Below the pieces are notes generated by a model that ran no database searches, had not been told where the DNA came from, and was given only the letters and a program-made list of their open reading frames with translations. From Acridotheres tristis (lineage: Eukaryota > Chordata > Aves > Passeriformes > Sturnidae): a DNA stretch of 64,000 nucleotides. Of this stretch, positions 12,401 to 24,940 are shown piece after piece. The position numbers and the translations under genes are program-made. The stretch spans positions 41,901,154 to 41,965,153 of the forward strand of contig CM072887.1 of NCBI GenBank assembly GCA_037013685.1. Reading direction: 5' to 3'. The first letter of the stretch is position 1. Each line of letters opens with the position of its first letter.

Positions 12401-15400
12401 GAGCATATGCAATGTGGAATTTCCAACAGAATCACCTGTAGCATTTATTCTTGTTACTGCAGTAAAAAATGACCTGATTTAAATGTATTGCTCTTGTATT
12501 TTCAGGTTTCCAGTGTGCAATCTTCTGGGTATACACATGTTCTTGATCTAGTTCTTAATCTGTTTAAATGTTCCTTGATCTAATGATCAAAATAAAAATT
12601 TTCCTGTGCCAGCAGAAAAATGTTAGAAATGTGAAGTTTATTCACTTCTGTTAAGTACCTATGAAAAAAACCCGTGTGAGTACTGGTATAACATATCATT
12701 GTTCATCAGCTCATGAAGTGGTCAGCCACATCCTTAGGTGGAAGGATGTAATTCCGGTGGGAGAGATCCCTCTAAATAAGCTGTAGACACTGGCTGAAGC
12801 ATCAAAAAATGATGATGTCCTTTTCACTACCTTAGATTGCAATGCAAAAGCATAGATCTGGATATTTATTAGATTAGCTATTTTTTTCTCCATATCCTTT
12901 CTGCTTATGTGTTAAGTAATGACAATCTGGGGAAAACTTGAAAGTTACAAAATTTAAGACAGAGATACAATTCCTGCAGCTTTGTAGTGCTGAACTGAGC
13001 TTTTGACAGTTTTTGGCAAGTACTTGGCTTAGTCTTTTGCCAGCCCAAAAAAGCATGGATGATGTGTCAGTATTGTAGTCCAAGGATGCTTCAAGAGCAA
13101 ATTGGCCAATACTCAAAAAGATGTTGCCTGCAACCTGTCTGTGGTATGGATTATAGACCAGAGGAAAATGATAAATAAAGCCCATGTGTCCTAACAGTTT
13201 TTGCCAATGAGGCTGGTTAAAACCAGTTGTAGATAGGAGCCATCTTTGTTCAATTTAAAGAAGTCTGAAATCCTTTGGTTATAGCCTGCAACTAGCTGCC
13301 CAGAGATCAGAACTTGACAGTGGAAGCATATCTATAGTGATGGACAAAATAAAAGAACCTTTTAACTGACAGGACAATTGTCTTTTCGGAGAGTTCAACA
13401 AAGATTTTATTGTAAATAAAAATTTTTATATTTAGTTGCAGCTGGAATCAGTTCAGAGAGATCTTACTGTGTTTTACAGATGAACAGGATCATCAAAAGC
13501 AATAACTTCTGTTAGACTTGTGTTCTGGAACTGTTGTTTTATAAATAGAATGATAACTAGAGAAGCTATTCGTCTTTTGGTATTTTTTTAGATGAATAAA
13601 GCCCAATGCAGAATGGTAACATTTGCTATTAGTGTTAAAATTAATTTGGTTGTGCAGTAATGCCTGGTTCTCTTCCTTCCACCTTTTTTTTCTAGAATTT
13701 TTAATTTACTAGTTCACAATACTTTTCAATCTCTGCATGGTTTACTTTTGTCTCCATCTTATGCTATATAAAATTATTTTCTTACAATTCAATAATTCAT
13801 TGAAGTCCTGCCTGTCTGAGCTCCTAATCATATGGAGCACTATTTCACACATTTTCCAGGACAGTGTACAGTTCACCAAAACCACACTTTCTACCTGATT
13901 TATTTATTGTTAAAAGAAAATTCCATACAGAAGCCTTTTCTGACTCAATTCCTCAAAGGCCCAGTATGTAGGTGTTTGCTCATTCTTATGCTGCTTGCAT
14001 TTTGCCTCTCGTGGTGACCCCTGCTGAGGTTGCTTATGTGGCCTAAGAGTGGATTGATTGGGGAAATGGAGACCACAGGAAAACACAGAACTCTGAGAGC
14101 ACAGAGCATTTTACAAGCTGTCTGCCTGACCTTGAAAACCAATATCCACTGGTCTAAGTGGAAGACACATTCACAATTTTGCAGGATAAAGTACCAGGGC
14201 AGCAGGATCTTTTCTTGTGTTAGAATACTTTGTCACAGTGCTACAATGCTGAACTGCAGCTAAGAGCCATCAGGGTATACATTTATTAGTTTAATTCTGC
14301 TTCTCTAGCATCCCCTTGTAGTGTACCAGGCATCCTCATATGCCTTTCAAAGAAATAAAAAGAAGTAAGAAAATCTCTATCTTCTGAAATTCTCTGGGGT
14401 TTTGGAGGTTGTTTTAGAAGTTCTGAACACCCAGAGTCCATCATCTTTGTCATTCTCTGTTTATTTTGTACCCTCTTTTTATCATTAGGCGTTCTGCAAA
14501 GCTTGTATTTCAATACTTCTCCATCTCTGATAAATGCCAAGCTTCTCTGCAGAAAAAAACATGTTTTAACCTCTAAATTCTGAGCATTCATTTGTTTGTA
14601 ACATTTCATTTTCTTTCCCCTCTTTTCACTCTTGCTATATGTTCACTTTCATTGTAAGCCTTCAACTTTAAGTGCTGTTGACACATTTTCCTTTATTTCT
14701 CTTCTATCTTTCCTCATCTCTGTTCCAACCTTTTGAATATTTTTGTATTTTTGTTTGTATCTGTGTATGTGTAAAATAATTTCATTTAGTTTATTACGCT
14801 GTTCTCTTATTTTTGATAGTTTTTCTAATGCAAAGGTTCCTGAAGTAACTTACATGGGCCCGCTTCACTGTTAATTCAATTTTCTTTTCTCTAAGTTATT
14901 TTTATTACCTTTGTTTTTTTCCCAGTTTCACTGAGCTTTCCAAATTCGATGCTGAATGTTACTTCTTTTTTAAAAAATATAGACCCTTTTCCTCATTTCA
15001 ACCCGCATATAGCAAACCTGAGTTACAGTTTGTTTTTTTTTTCTACTTGCATGGTTTGTGACTTAATACTTAGGTGGTTGCTCTAAAAATTGCCAATATT
15101 TGCTGACAAGTAGGTTTTTTTCCAGCCTACATGTTTAGTGCAAGAGAATAACCCAAATGGGCAACCGTTTATGCTTCTTTCTTCTGTGTATATACCTTCT
15201 CACTGTCCCAAGAAATTTGTTTAGGCTGTATTTTGTATTTGGGCAGTGTGAACAGAGGGTATTTAACTTCACAGTCCCAGAGGCAATGTATATGAAATTC
15301 TCAAGCAGAAGACCCGTCTCTGTGTAGTGCTCTACAGTGCCAGGTCCTTTTCCTGTCCCAGAACGTGCAGATGCTGTGAGAAGTGCCTTCAATCAAAATC

Positions 15401-17816
15401 CTGCTCCCCCTTGCTTTAAGGTGGTCTGCTCTCATTAATAGTAATGAGGCTGGAAAGAACACTGGTGGACCTGCACTGTGGGACAGTTTCCTTATTACAA
15501 ACCCAATATTTTTCTTACCCTGGCTATTATGCCTGTTCAATGCGGTGCTTAAAGGGTTTTTGGTGGGGTAATCCTGGCTTTGTTGTGCCATCACACATTG
15601 CAAATGTGTGTTTCCTTCAGCAGTGTTTTCCAGGTTCCCATCTGTTCTTTTACTTCCCTGTTAGGAAAAAGGTCCATGTTGAGCTGTGATGAAGTACTAA
15701 GCTCTCAAGGCAGAGTATGATGATCCCACAGAGGAATATTTTTCCTGTATTAAACAGCAGAGAGCCCAAGATGACTTGGCATTGGAATTATTATCTCTGT
15801 CTTTGTTTCTTCCATGGCATTTTGCTGCTGAACAGCAGGACTGGTGATAAACTTGTATACTTAGGATGTGTCTGGAAGTTACATGAGCTATAAAGTATAA
15901 AAAGGCAAAAAGGTGGATTTCTGGAAATAGCCTTCCTGAAATGGTTGTTTAATGAAGAATTCTCCTTTAGTACGAAGGATATACTTCAGTGAATAATTTG
16001 AGACCGAGTACTGTGAGCCTTCAAAGTTATAAAATATGTAAAAGGCATAGTAATATAGAAGATTTGCTGTCCAAGAATAACTCTGTAATAAGAGGCTAGG
16101 TAGAAAAAGTTACCTGACTGTCTTGCAGTCAAAGGTCACTGGCACAGGAAAAACTCATTTAGCTTTTGTTCTCCATTCCTACTGCAGGTGATTGCTTTCT
16201 TTACACGTTATTTTTGTTTTTCTGGCACACTAAGTGTGAGTGACAGCAGGATCTTTAACTCTTCCCAGCTTTGGCAGGCATCCCCTTGCCTCTGTGAAAT
16301 GACAGTCTCTCCGTAGGCTTTGATAAGACATTCTTTAAAAGAGAACTTAATCTGCCATCATTTATTTTTATTAGACTGAAATATGTTCCTGCTGCCCTCT
16401 TTGTTGAGAGTTATTGCTTCAACAATCACAGGCAAATCTGATTTATTGTAAACAGTTATAACAGCAGAGTAGGAATGTGGGCTGTAAATTGGTTGGAAAA
16501 TGGGAGCAATTTGCTAGGAGTGAGAAAGTAAGATTAAGTTAAACTGTTGAAACATTCACTGAAGTCTTGTACCATCAGCTCCAACAGCTTAACTAAGTAC
16601 TGTGAGATGCCTTATGCCAGGTCATTCTTTGCCACTTACTTGGTGCTGGCATTGTTGGAGAACAGCCTGCCTGGCAGGGTATGGCAGTGGCTCTGCCCAC
16701 TTGTAACTGGTAGTAAATGAGCTGTAATGAAGAAAAAAGGAAAAGGGCTGTTCCTCCCTGTCCTGAGGGAGCAGCTGTGATTTGGATGCTGCAAATAATT
16801 TATTTGTATTTCATCTAATGAACTGGAGAATTGGGAGAGAGGGTGAAGAAAAACCCCAAAACTTCAATGGAAGAATTTAAGTGATGGCAGGAAGGAGGCA
16901 CAAAACCCAAGGACGTATTTGAAGAAAAGGTGTTTAAGATTGAAAGAAGCTTTTGATTTGGTGATATATGAAATATTTCCTTCAGCCAAAAGCAAATCTT
17001 AAGTCTCGTCCCCTTGCAAAGCTCTGGAATCATGTGAATTAAATTTCCTCTTCCCCTGCCTCTCCTCTTAAAGAGCAAATGGGAGATCAGTGGTCCAGCA
17101 CTATGTCAGTGTGCAATATCAGGATGCACTTCCTTCTGTGTCTAGGATTTGAAACCACCTGTTCAGCACTTCTGACCCACTGAATGGGAGTGATAGGTCC
17201 CCAATAGTCAAACGTTCTCTTGAGGAGACGCAGTGCTATTGCCTCCTTGTTGTGACTACTATACTGGAGCATTCTCCTTTTAGGGGTTATAAAACTCACC
17301 CTGTTTTATCATGCATTGCCTTTCCTAGTGCAAACTGTCTCTGGAGTCACGGAAGTTATAATTATGCAATTTGTATGATTTATTGCTTGCACTCAACAGC
17401 CACTCTGCACTGCTGTTTCCATTATTTCTGAATTGGATCAATTTAAAAGTTTGATGTTCTTACTAATATCACATCAATATAATTACAGGTATTGTAACAT
17501 TATTGGCCAGTCTTGTTTGAGAAGAATTAATTTCAAGAGAAAATATATTCTAGAATGATTTAATTTGGAGAAAAGGCTCATGTTTGCTAAATTTTGTTTG
17601 GTGTGTGGGTGGCATCACTGTTTTCATACAGAAGGGAGGTGCCTTACTGCAGGGTTTGCACTGTGAGAGGCAAGCTCTGTACACATCAGGGAAGCAAATA
17701 CCAAATTTTACTTAAATTAAAAAGAAAAAAAAAAAAAAGCTTTTTAAGTACGATGTATTTTCCACATGATACCGTTTATACTGCCTCGGAATGTCCCTTT
17801 TGACCTTGGTGAAAGG

Positions 17817-17839
17817 CTGTAATTAATCAGCAATTACAG
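17817..17839. promoter_or_regulatory. Inverted homeodomain-type site at the island edge
   Basis: CTGTAATT and AATTACAG form a perfect 8-bp inverted repeat around AATCAGC. TAATT/AATTA cores are typical of homeodomain binding sites. A nuclear-receptor-like TGACCTTGG half-site lies just upstream (17801-17809). It directly abuts the CpG island, which suggests a composite regulatory element; no binding data are available. Confidence 0.35.
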
Positions 17840-18130
17840 TGGCGGTGGGCTGGGGGAGCCCGGGCCGCCTCTGCCGGGCGGGCAGCGCGAGGGGGCGGCA
17901 TTGCCGCGGGAGAGGCGCGCCCGCCGCTGGGATGCGGGACGGCCGGAGGGCAGGGATGCTGGGATGCGGGAGGGATGGAGGGATGCCGGAGGGAAGGAGG
18001 GAGGGAGCCCCTCTTCCCGGATACCCCCGCAGCTGCAGCCTGTCCAACCCACCCTGCAGCTGCCTTCGCATCAGCGGCCGCGCGTCCTGCGGCCAAATGC
18101 GCGCTTGGAATGAGATAAACCGGCACGGTT
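17840..18130. promoter_or_regulatory. Isolated intronic CpG island, possible alternative promoter or enhancer
   Basis: About 290 bp of very GC-rich sequence sits alone in an AT-rich intron. By hand I count roughly 30 CpG dinucleotides, whereas neighbouring kilobases have very few. It contains a GGGCGG Sp1-type box (within 17891-17899), a GCGGCCGC site (about 18074-18081), several GCGCGC stretches and G-rich repeats. Frames translated from it are low-complexity Ala/Gly/Pro/Arg runs and are not treated as protein. Such islands in vertebrates usually mark promoters or strong regulatory elements. No transcript evidence is available here, so a GC-rich minisatellite or an unmethylated enhancer remain alternatives. 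Confidence 0.5.
17941..18007 (+). repeat. Degenerate GGGATGC / GGAGGGA repeat with G-quadruplex motifs
   Basis: Within the CpG island the + strand repeats GGGATGC and GGAGGGA-like units. Runs of three G at 17948, 17953, 17961, 17968, 17972 and 17980 satisfy the canonical four-tract quadruplex rule; for example 17961-17982 has loops of 4, 1 and 5 nt. A second overlapping set (17948-17970) has loops of 2, 5 and 4 nt. The tract lies on the non-template strand relative to DISC1. Confidence 0.65.
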
Positions 18131-18245
18131 GCAGTGTTTCTTGGTAGCCAGGTGTCCTCTTAAAACTTGATTTAAGGCTGTTATTGAGGGATTTGAATTA
18201 CACTTTGTTCTATCTGGGTTCTTCTTGAATGTGCACCTTGCTGTA

Positions 18246-18276
18246 ATGTTCCAGATGGCTGTCGTCTTAACAATAG
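18246..18276 (+). other. Possible alternative DISC1 first-exon coding end
   Basis: Just downstream of the CpG island an open frame contains ATG at 18246 and again at 18255, reading MFQMAVVLTI plus one base. It ends at ATAG followed by GTAAGA (18277-18282), a good donor. The leftover single base is the phase needed to join the DISC1 exon at 53949, so a transcript starting in the island could encode a short C-terminal DISC1 with a new N-terminus. The same frame has a stop at 18168-18170 and is then open to the donor. This is inference; a one-in-three phase match can be chance. Confidence 0.2.
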
Positions 18277-21200
18277 GTAAGAATTAAGGATGGTAATAGG
18301 GGATATTTTATTTAAATCCACATCTTTATCTTTCATTACTTATTCACATTCTATTATACCCCAGTGCTATATTCAAAACACTTGAGGATTTAACAAGGGG
18401 AAAAATAACCATTTAAATTAGGATATTATGTTGACACCTTTACTGATGGTAATTTTTTCAAGCAGTAGTGCAGTATGGGAGAGCTGGAGCTGTTTCGCAT
18501 GGAGGAGGAAGCTCCACAAACGCAAAATTTTGTTTGAGTTGCATTTACAGGCTGAGTTCATTCTGAAAGAAGACCGACTTATATAATGGGGTGGGGAAGT
18601 GTTGCAAACAGGCAGACTGTTTAGTAAGTAGAACTGGTGAGAAGACTTTTGTAAGACATTTTGCAAAGTCTTTAAATTTGTTAGAGCATCACAGAATGTT
18701 TTGCTGAGACTTCTGACTAAAACTTCCTCAAGCAATGCTTGCAAAGCAGGTAGTAAATACAGTGGTCTGGGTAACTGGGTGTCCATGTGCAAGCCCATGC
18801 ATGGCTTGATTCAGAGTGATACTGGATATTGGTTTCTTCAGAATGAAGTGATAGAGAAGTACAGATGTCACACTGGGCCTGTAGTGCTCCTTGCTCTAGC
18901 ACCAGATTTCCTGGAATGGGTGAATCCAGCTTCTCACACTTGTAAAAGGACACTTTGAGAGGACTGATGTTTCTTGAGATAGTGACCGGACAAGTCTGTG
19001 TATTGCCTGACTTAAGTTCAAAATATCAGAATGCTGCTTTGACACAGAATTATTATCCTTGATCACTGCTGGTGGTGTTGCAATGTGTTATAAACCCAAA
19101 TACTGAAGTGCCTGCAGAGTAATGAGTGATTGAGCTGCAATAAAATGCTTTTTAATAGAGAACACATTGCCTCAAATATCAATATAGTGGGAATAAAAGT
19201 GAGTGCATTGATGCTGCTGTGGAGTTGTTTTGGTGTAGCCACTGTGTCCATAGATTTATTCTTCTGTCGTGATAATTTTTTTACTGACAGAGGTGGAAGT
19301 ACCATTTTCCTTTGTTGCTTGTGGGATTTGAGCTAAGAGCCTTTATTGGGTTTGTAAAGATTGTGCTTAGTTTGAGAATGACAGTCAAATGCTTCATGTA
19401 ATCACTAATGAAAGGCAGGCCCTTCTGTGTCTTGATTTCCATATTCAGGATGGATTTGCTTATGTCAGATTTCTGAGTTATTGGTAGTCTAGATAAAATG
19501 AATGTTTGTTATTCTGCGTTCCTACAGCTCAACTAGCAGAGATATTTTATATTTTGATGGGAATTGCACATGAGAATTAGCACTGCATTATAAGCATGGC
19601 ACTTAAATAGTTTCTTAGACTTGTTCCATGAAAGTCAGGATTTAGGTTCATTGGAATAGTGAAATGGAATTGGGGGGATGCTGTAATATGTATGTACACT
19701 GACTTTAGAGAGTCATGTATAACATTTTTGTAATCCATTAAGGTTTGAACTAGAACTCAATGTCAGTGTGCTAGGATAAAAGCAAAATCTGGATCTGTAT
19801 CAACAGGAGCCTAAGAATATCAGTAATTTGCCAAACACATAAAATGTCTTGGATAAAACCTTCCTTTCACTTTAGTTACTTTCTTGTAGAAAATACAAAC
19901 AGCTGATGGTTGCTGGTAAATCCAGATCTTAGCAAGGTAGTGCATATATAGAAGGAAACAGTCCATAACAAAACTCCAGTTTCTTTTTACCTAGCATGCA
20001 CTACCTGCATGTTTTTGAGCTCAGCAAAGTTGCAGGATATGCATGTGTAGATGAAAGTTTTATCAGATTGATCAAAACATTTATAAACGTTTATATAACC
20101 TCTCTGATCAATGGAGTGAAGACAATGTGAAATATGTTTTAGGGAGAGATATTATTATCTGTAAAAATCAATACAGATGTTACAGGTGAATTATTGTTTC
20201 AGAATATGATTTGTTATATTGAGGTATGCAGCTATTTTCCTTTCAGTGTTTTTTTTTATAATGAATCATACTGAAGTGTTCTTTTTACTTTTTTATATTT
20301 TTATGTGTTCACTTTACTAGTTCTATTGTATGGAAGATGGGAAAACCTGGACCTGCAGTTGGATTACATTGCTCTCTGGACTTGTCTCTTGTTTTTCTTT
20401 TGAGAACACATGGTATAAGATTAAAAGTAGGCAATTTTAATAAACACAGGTTTCTGAAACCCTTTTATGCACAATTAAAGTGACAACTAAGGAAATGATG
20501 AGAATAATTCACCGAAGTCAGGTCATCATTAACCAACTTATTGTGTAAGAGAATTTTAAAAAGAAGGGCAAGATCTAGACCCTGTATGCTCTAGATCCCA
20601 AAGCCTTGCAGTCAGCAGTTTCTCTTCCTGTGGGTTTGTATGTCGTCATAAGTCCTTAATGGAAGAACTTAAAATAAAGCATTTTTCCTGTTGAGTTTTG
20701 AGTACAGCTCTGTTTTACTCAAAGAAATCAAGTGCTTTTCCTTAAAAAGCCACTCTAAGTGAGCTCATTTGTGCATCGGGCACACAGGTAATCTAGCATG
20801 TCCAAAAGGCCTACCCTGCTTTCCCTCAGTGTCTCCAGATTTCACTGAGGCTGGACAAGGGTAGGAGTGCATCCACATGCCTGCCTGTGTACATGTAGGT
20901 AGTTTTGTCTAGTCAGGGTGCAATTATCAATGCAGCAATACCATGCAAAGCTGTTTTGGGTCAGGTTTTCTTTTCAGAACCTAATTTTACAGTATTTACT
21001 GTTTCCACTTTGCCTTTCCCAAGGGAAACAGGTGCTTCAGCAGGGGCTTCTGTAGGTCCACCTATGGACCTCTAACATTCAGCAAGGTTTCTACCAGGGT
21101 CATAGGAAACAGGATTTCTGCTTTTCTATCTCAGATTTGAGGGTTGCATCGTGGGCACAATTGAAACAATTTGTGAAAATCGGTTCAGGAAAAAAAGTCA

Positions 21201-23703
21201 TCCCTCAGTTGCAGTATGACTCCCTACAACTTTTAACCATAGATTTGTATGGAGGTTATGGGAACTTCTAGAGTCAGGGCGAAATGAGGGGTAATAATAG
21301 GATGGAAATGTTAGAGGGTGGTACAAAAAGACGTTGGTAGTCTCACGAAAACCCTTGGTAAGGAAGTGACTGTGTTACAGTCCCCATTTTCAGCTGGAGT
21401 GGTTTCCCCAGCACCACGGTGCAAAGCAGAGTTCACATGGAAGCTGGTGTGAAGACAGCATTCTTTCATAATCTGTCCAAGGGGACAGTTTTGTGTAAAG
21501 TTTTATGAAGGTTGTTACCATTGAAATTTTAAGTAAGCTTTCATAACGAAGATGGTGTGATAGAACTTGGAAGGGCTAAAGTGTGAGCAGAGGAACTCTG
21601 GGGTTGTCAAAGCAGAAATGTTAGTTGGGGTGTGGTAGGCACTCTGTGAGGCTTGGTGGGGGGTTCCCTTTGTCTGTGAGTTGTCTTCTAGTTTTTGCAA
21701 GAACATGTACATACTGACAGCAGAAGAGATATTTCTTCCCTGCTGCTGGTCACCACATCCTTCTGCCACGAGTTCATGTAGAATGCAGCTCTTGCATGTT
21801 GGTTTTCAGACAGCTCTGGTGTGGTGGGCATAGGGCTGTCCTTTGAGCTGCAAACCAGTGTTCAATTTCCTTGTTTAATTCTAAAAAGTCAGGAATTGAA
21901 AGCAGCAGAATGATCCCTTCTTAGGAATGGCTTTTCAATTATATACTGACTCTGGTATGTAAGACCTTGCACAGTTGCTGTGACTTCTCTTTTCCTTCAC
22001 CTGTCTTCCCTCTCTGCATGTTTGTTGTGCCTTCTTTCCCTTGATAATGAACTTAGTCAGACACTGATGCTACTCTTTGGATATTTAACTGTTTTCTAAA
22101 GAAAGAAACAACAGAATTATGGGACTTTAAAAGGGTAGGCTTTCCAATGTAATCCAAGTTTTGGATTTGTTTGAGATTTGTTGAGCTATGCCCTTACTTG
22201 TCACTGTAGTAGCACTCTGCTGGAAGTGGTGTGGACAAATACAAAATCACTTGAGATGATAAAAAGTCTCCTTCTTTATTTAGAGTTTGTTTCTCACCAC
22301 TCGTAAAAAAAAATCTGTCACTGTGTTTGGTTTTGGCCCTAACTTTTAGGAGTTGCAAAAAACGTATCTGCCTGCAAGTGCTACTTGACAGCTGAGGGGA
22401 TGAAGCTGGAAGCCACCTAACTTGGGGTACAGCCATGGGTTTTGAGACTCTCTCTTCACTTAGCTTTTGCAGTGGAGTAAGTTATTGTAACTGCTCAAGT
22501 CCTATTGACTTTGACTGGAATTCAAGCTGTTTAATGACATAGTAACTCTATCTTTCTGGACAGCTTTTAAAAAATATTGGATCATTAATTTTTTAATGAA
22601 AAGTGAGTAGAATAATATTTTTGTATCTCAGTAAAGATTTGCAATATTTTTTTTAAAAGTGTACTTCTCGTACTACATGAAAATTTGTCAGGAAAAATAA
22701 ATTTCTGTGAACAGAAAAAGTTATTTATCCTAAGTTATTTATCTAAACCTGGGAGTCATTTGATTTGATTATGAAAGATTGGAAAACTGAGCCAGAGAAA
22801 TTAGTTTCCTGAATATGTATTTTAAATTCTTCTAGCTAATTTATCCTTGGAAAGAGAAGCTACATTGCAACTGTTTCTGAAACTACCAACTCTATAAATG
22901 CACACACCATTTGAAGGCTGTGGCAAATGAGGTGGGAGTGTTCATCTCCCTTACTGTACTACTTAATGTAAATTACTTTCCTGAATATCCATTTTGTGAA
23001 CAGGGAGCAGTACACAACAGATGCTTCATACGCTTAACTGAGAGCATTTGTAAAACAAAGCGTCTCTGTAAAACGTGTCTCATCCTTGGATATCAGTATT
23101 TCATTCAGTGCTGGCATTACTTCTTAGAAGAAAGTTCATCTAAGAGCAACACAGGCAGCATCTCTGCATAAAAGGAAACATTCAAGATGGTGGAGGTAAA
23201 GTTGTTAAGGGTATGTGATTCCAAGCTGGAGTTTGTAACCATGAGTCTGTAATATCTGTGAAATATCAGATATTAAAAGGAGGAGTTTGTCAGAGGAGTG
23301 TCCAGGTGTGCCATGCAGGCTGCCAGCAATAACTTGCTCCCACTGATCTTATAAATAGTCTGTGGCTTGTTATGTTTTAATTCAGAACACCTTAAAGGGC
23401 AGCATGTCATTACATAACCATGTACGTCCCTGTATGCTCTTTCAAAAATTAACTTTGGCAGATACTCAAATGGTGAGCAGACTTGTTGGCTCCTCACATA
23501 GGCTTCTACAAGAGTTCTGTATGAGCCAAAATAGTGTCAATAAATAGTATGAGCTGTGGATGAAACATTTGCATGGAAACAGAGAAGTAGACTCTTTTAA
23601 ATATACCCCTAGTGATGAATTGTTATTTGAGAAGTGATGCCTGACTATCCTTTTAAAGATGATATCACGCATACATTGTGTATGCCTTTAAAATGCTCCT
23701 CAT

Positions 23704-23726
23704 TTTAGTCTAAACTTTAGACTAAA
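23704..23726. repeat. Perfect inverted repeat, 11-bp arms, 1-nt centre
   Basis: TTTAGTCTAAA (23704-23714), C, TTTAGACTAAA (23716-23726). A third copy of TTTTAGTCT follows at 23727-23735, so the unit may have arisen by local duplication and inversion. Confidence 0.9.
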
Positions 23727-23989
23727 TTTTAGTCTCAGTATTTATTTTCTCTCATTTCTCAATAATTTGTGTCCTCTTTCTTCCTGCCATTTTCTGTACT
23801 TCTTCAAATTACCTATTTTTTTTTTAATGTCCTGAGGCATTTTCTGTGTTTGTGAAGTTCTTTTTCCTGAGAGAAGTAGGAATTATTCTGCTGGAATGTA
23901 CATGACTCTTGTTACTAATGTAGGGGTTCATCCCTTGAAAATAATACTACACACTGGGTACTAGCTCTGACTTCTTCCCTCCCTTGGAA

Positions 23990-24125
23990 GTGGCTATTAT
24001 TTGTTGAGCACTGTCAACACACTCGACGCTGTGTGATAAAAAGAAAGAGGAGGATGTGATTTCTGCCCCAAAGGGTTTGCAGTCTGTTAGATGCACAAAA
24101 CAGATTAGATAATGTTAAATATGGC
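23990..24125 (+). repeat. Ancient interspersed repeat-like segment, family unassigned
   Basis: TTTGTTGAGCACTGTCAACA ... CTGCCCCAAAGGGTTTGCAG TCTGTTAGATG resembles the conserved wording of old amniote repeats of the type TTGAGCACCTAC..GCCAGGCACTG..CCCTCAAGGAGCTTACAGTC. I cannot name the family. Confidence 0.35.
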
Positions 24126-24862
24126 ACTGGTCAGATGCTCAGATTAGTCTGAAAATGCCACAGATCTTTTTAATATAACGTCCTCCTTTGATGGATGTAG
24201 TCTGTGTTTTAATGAAAGTATAAAAATACTCTTGTCTTCCCTGAAGACTTTACAAAAAGCTACATCTGAATAACTGACAGGTAGGATCTATCATGCCCCG
24301 CTTAAGCTTATTGCTAAGCCAACATATCTGATAAAGATGGTTTGCCTACTGGCAAAGAATTAATTGGATTTCATACTTTGAGTCCTTTCTTTTTCTCCAT
24401 CATTATTATCATGGAGTTACAGGAGGTAGAGATATAAAAGACCTATTAAGTCATCTAAGCAATAGGCTTCTCAAAGCCTGCCTTCTATTACCCTTCTTTT
24501 TTGTCTTGAGAGTCATATGTTTCTTAATTTCATCTTTTTATTTGTATCTGTTTTTTCCATCCTAAGTAATTCATTTTCCTTATTGCCGTAAATATCCTTC
24601 ATATCCTTCCTTCAAACGTTTACAGGTTTTAACTGTGTCCCCCAGAAAGCTGTTCCCTAGTCAACCTTTATGCAGTTAACTTCTAATGTCTTGATGTAAT
24701 AACGCTCTTCAATCTTCACTTATCATTTTTGTTGCTTCTCTAATAACTCCGTCTAATGTGTTATCTTTCTGGTAATGAGGTGTCCGGAGCTGAATTTAAT
24801 ATTCTGTACGTGCTTCTGCAAGAGCTCTGCTGTGGGGGGCTTGCAGCTCTCTACTGCAGGAA

Positions 24863-24940
24863 GTCACAGAACTGTTTAGGTTAGAAAAGATTTTAGGATT
24901 CACCACTAGCCACCACTAAACCATGAGCCATCTGCAAATG
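24863..24940 (-). repeat. CR1 LINE 3'-end fragment
   Basis: TCACAGAACTGTTTAGGTTA followed by GAAAAGATTTTAGGATT and CCACCACTAAACCATGAGCC resembles the CR1 3' tail of the type CACAGAAT..GGTTGGAAAAGACC..CACTAAACCATG. It is diverged and short, on the minus strand. Confidence 0.65.

Noticed and set aside
17823..18147. Several overlapping Pro/Ala/Arg/Gly-rich ORFs (72-102 aa) on both strands
   Set aside because: They arise because GC-rich CpG-island sequence lacks stop codons; all frames are open together and the peptides are low complexity.
21375..21445. Possible third MIR core (CAGTCCCCATTTTCAGCTGG)
   Set aside because: Only the CCCCATTTT part agrees; the rest does not follow the MIR order.
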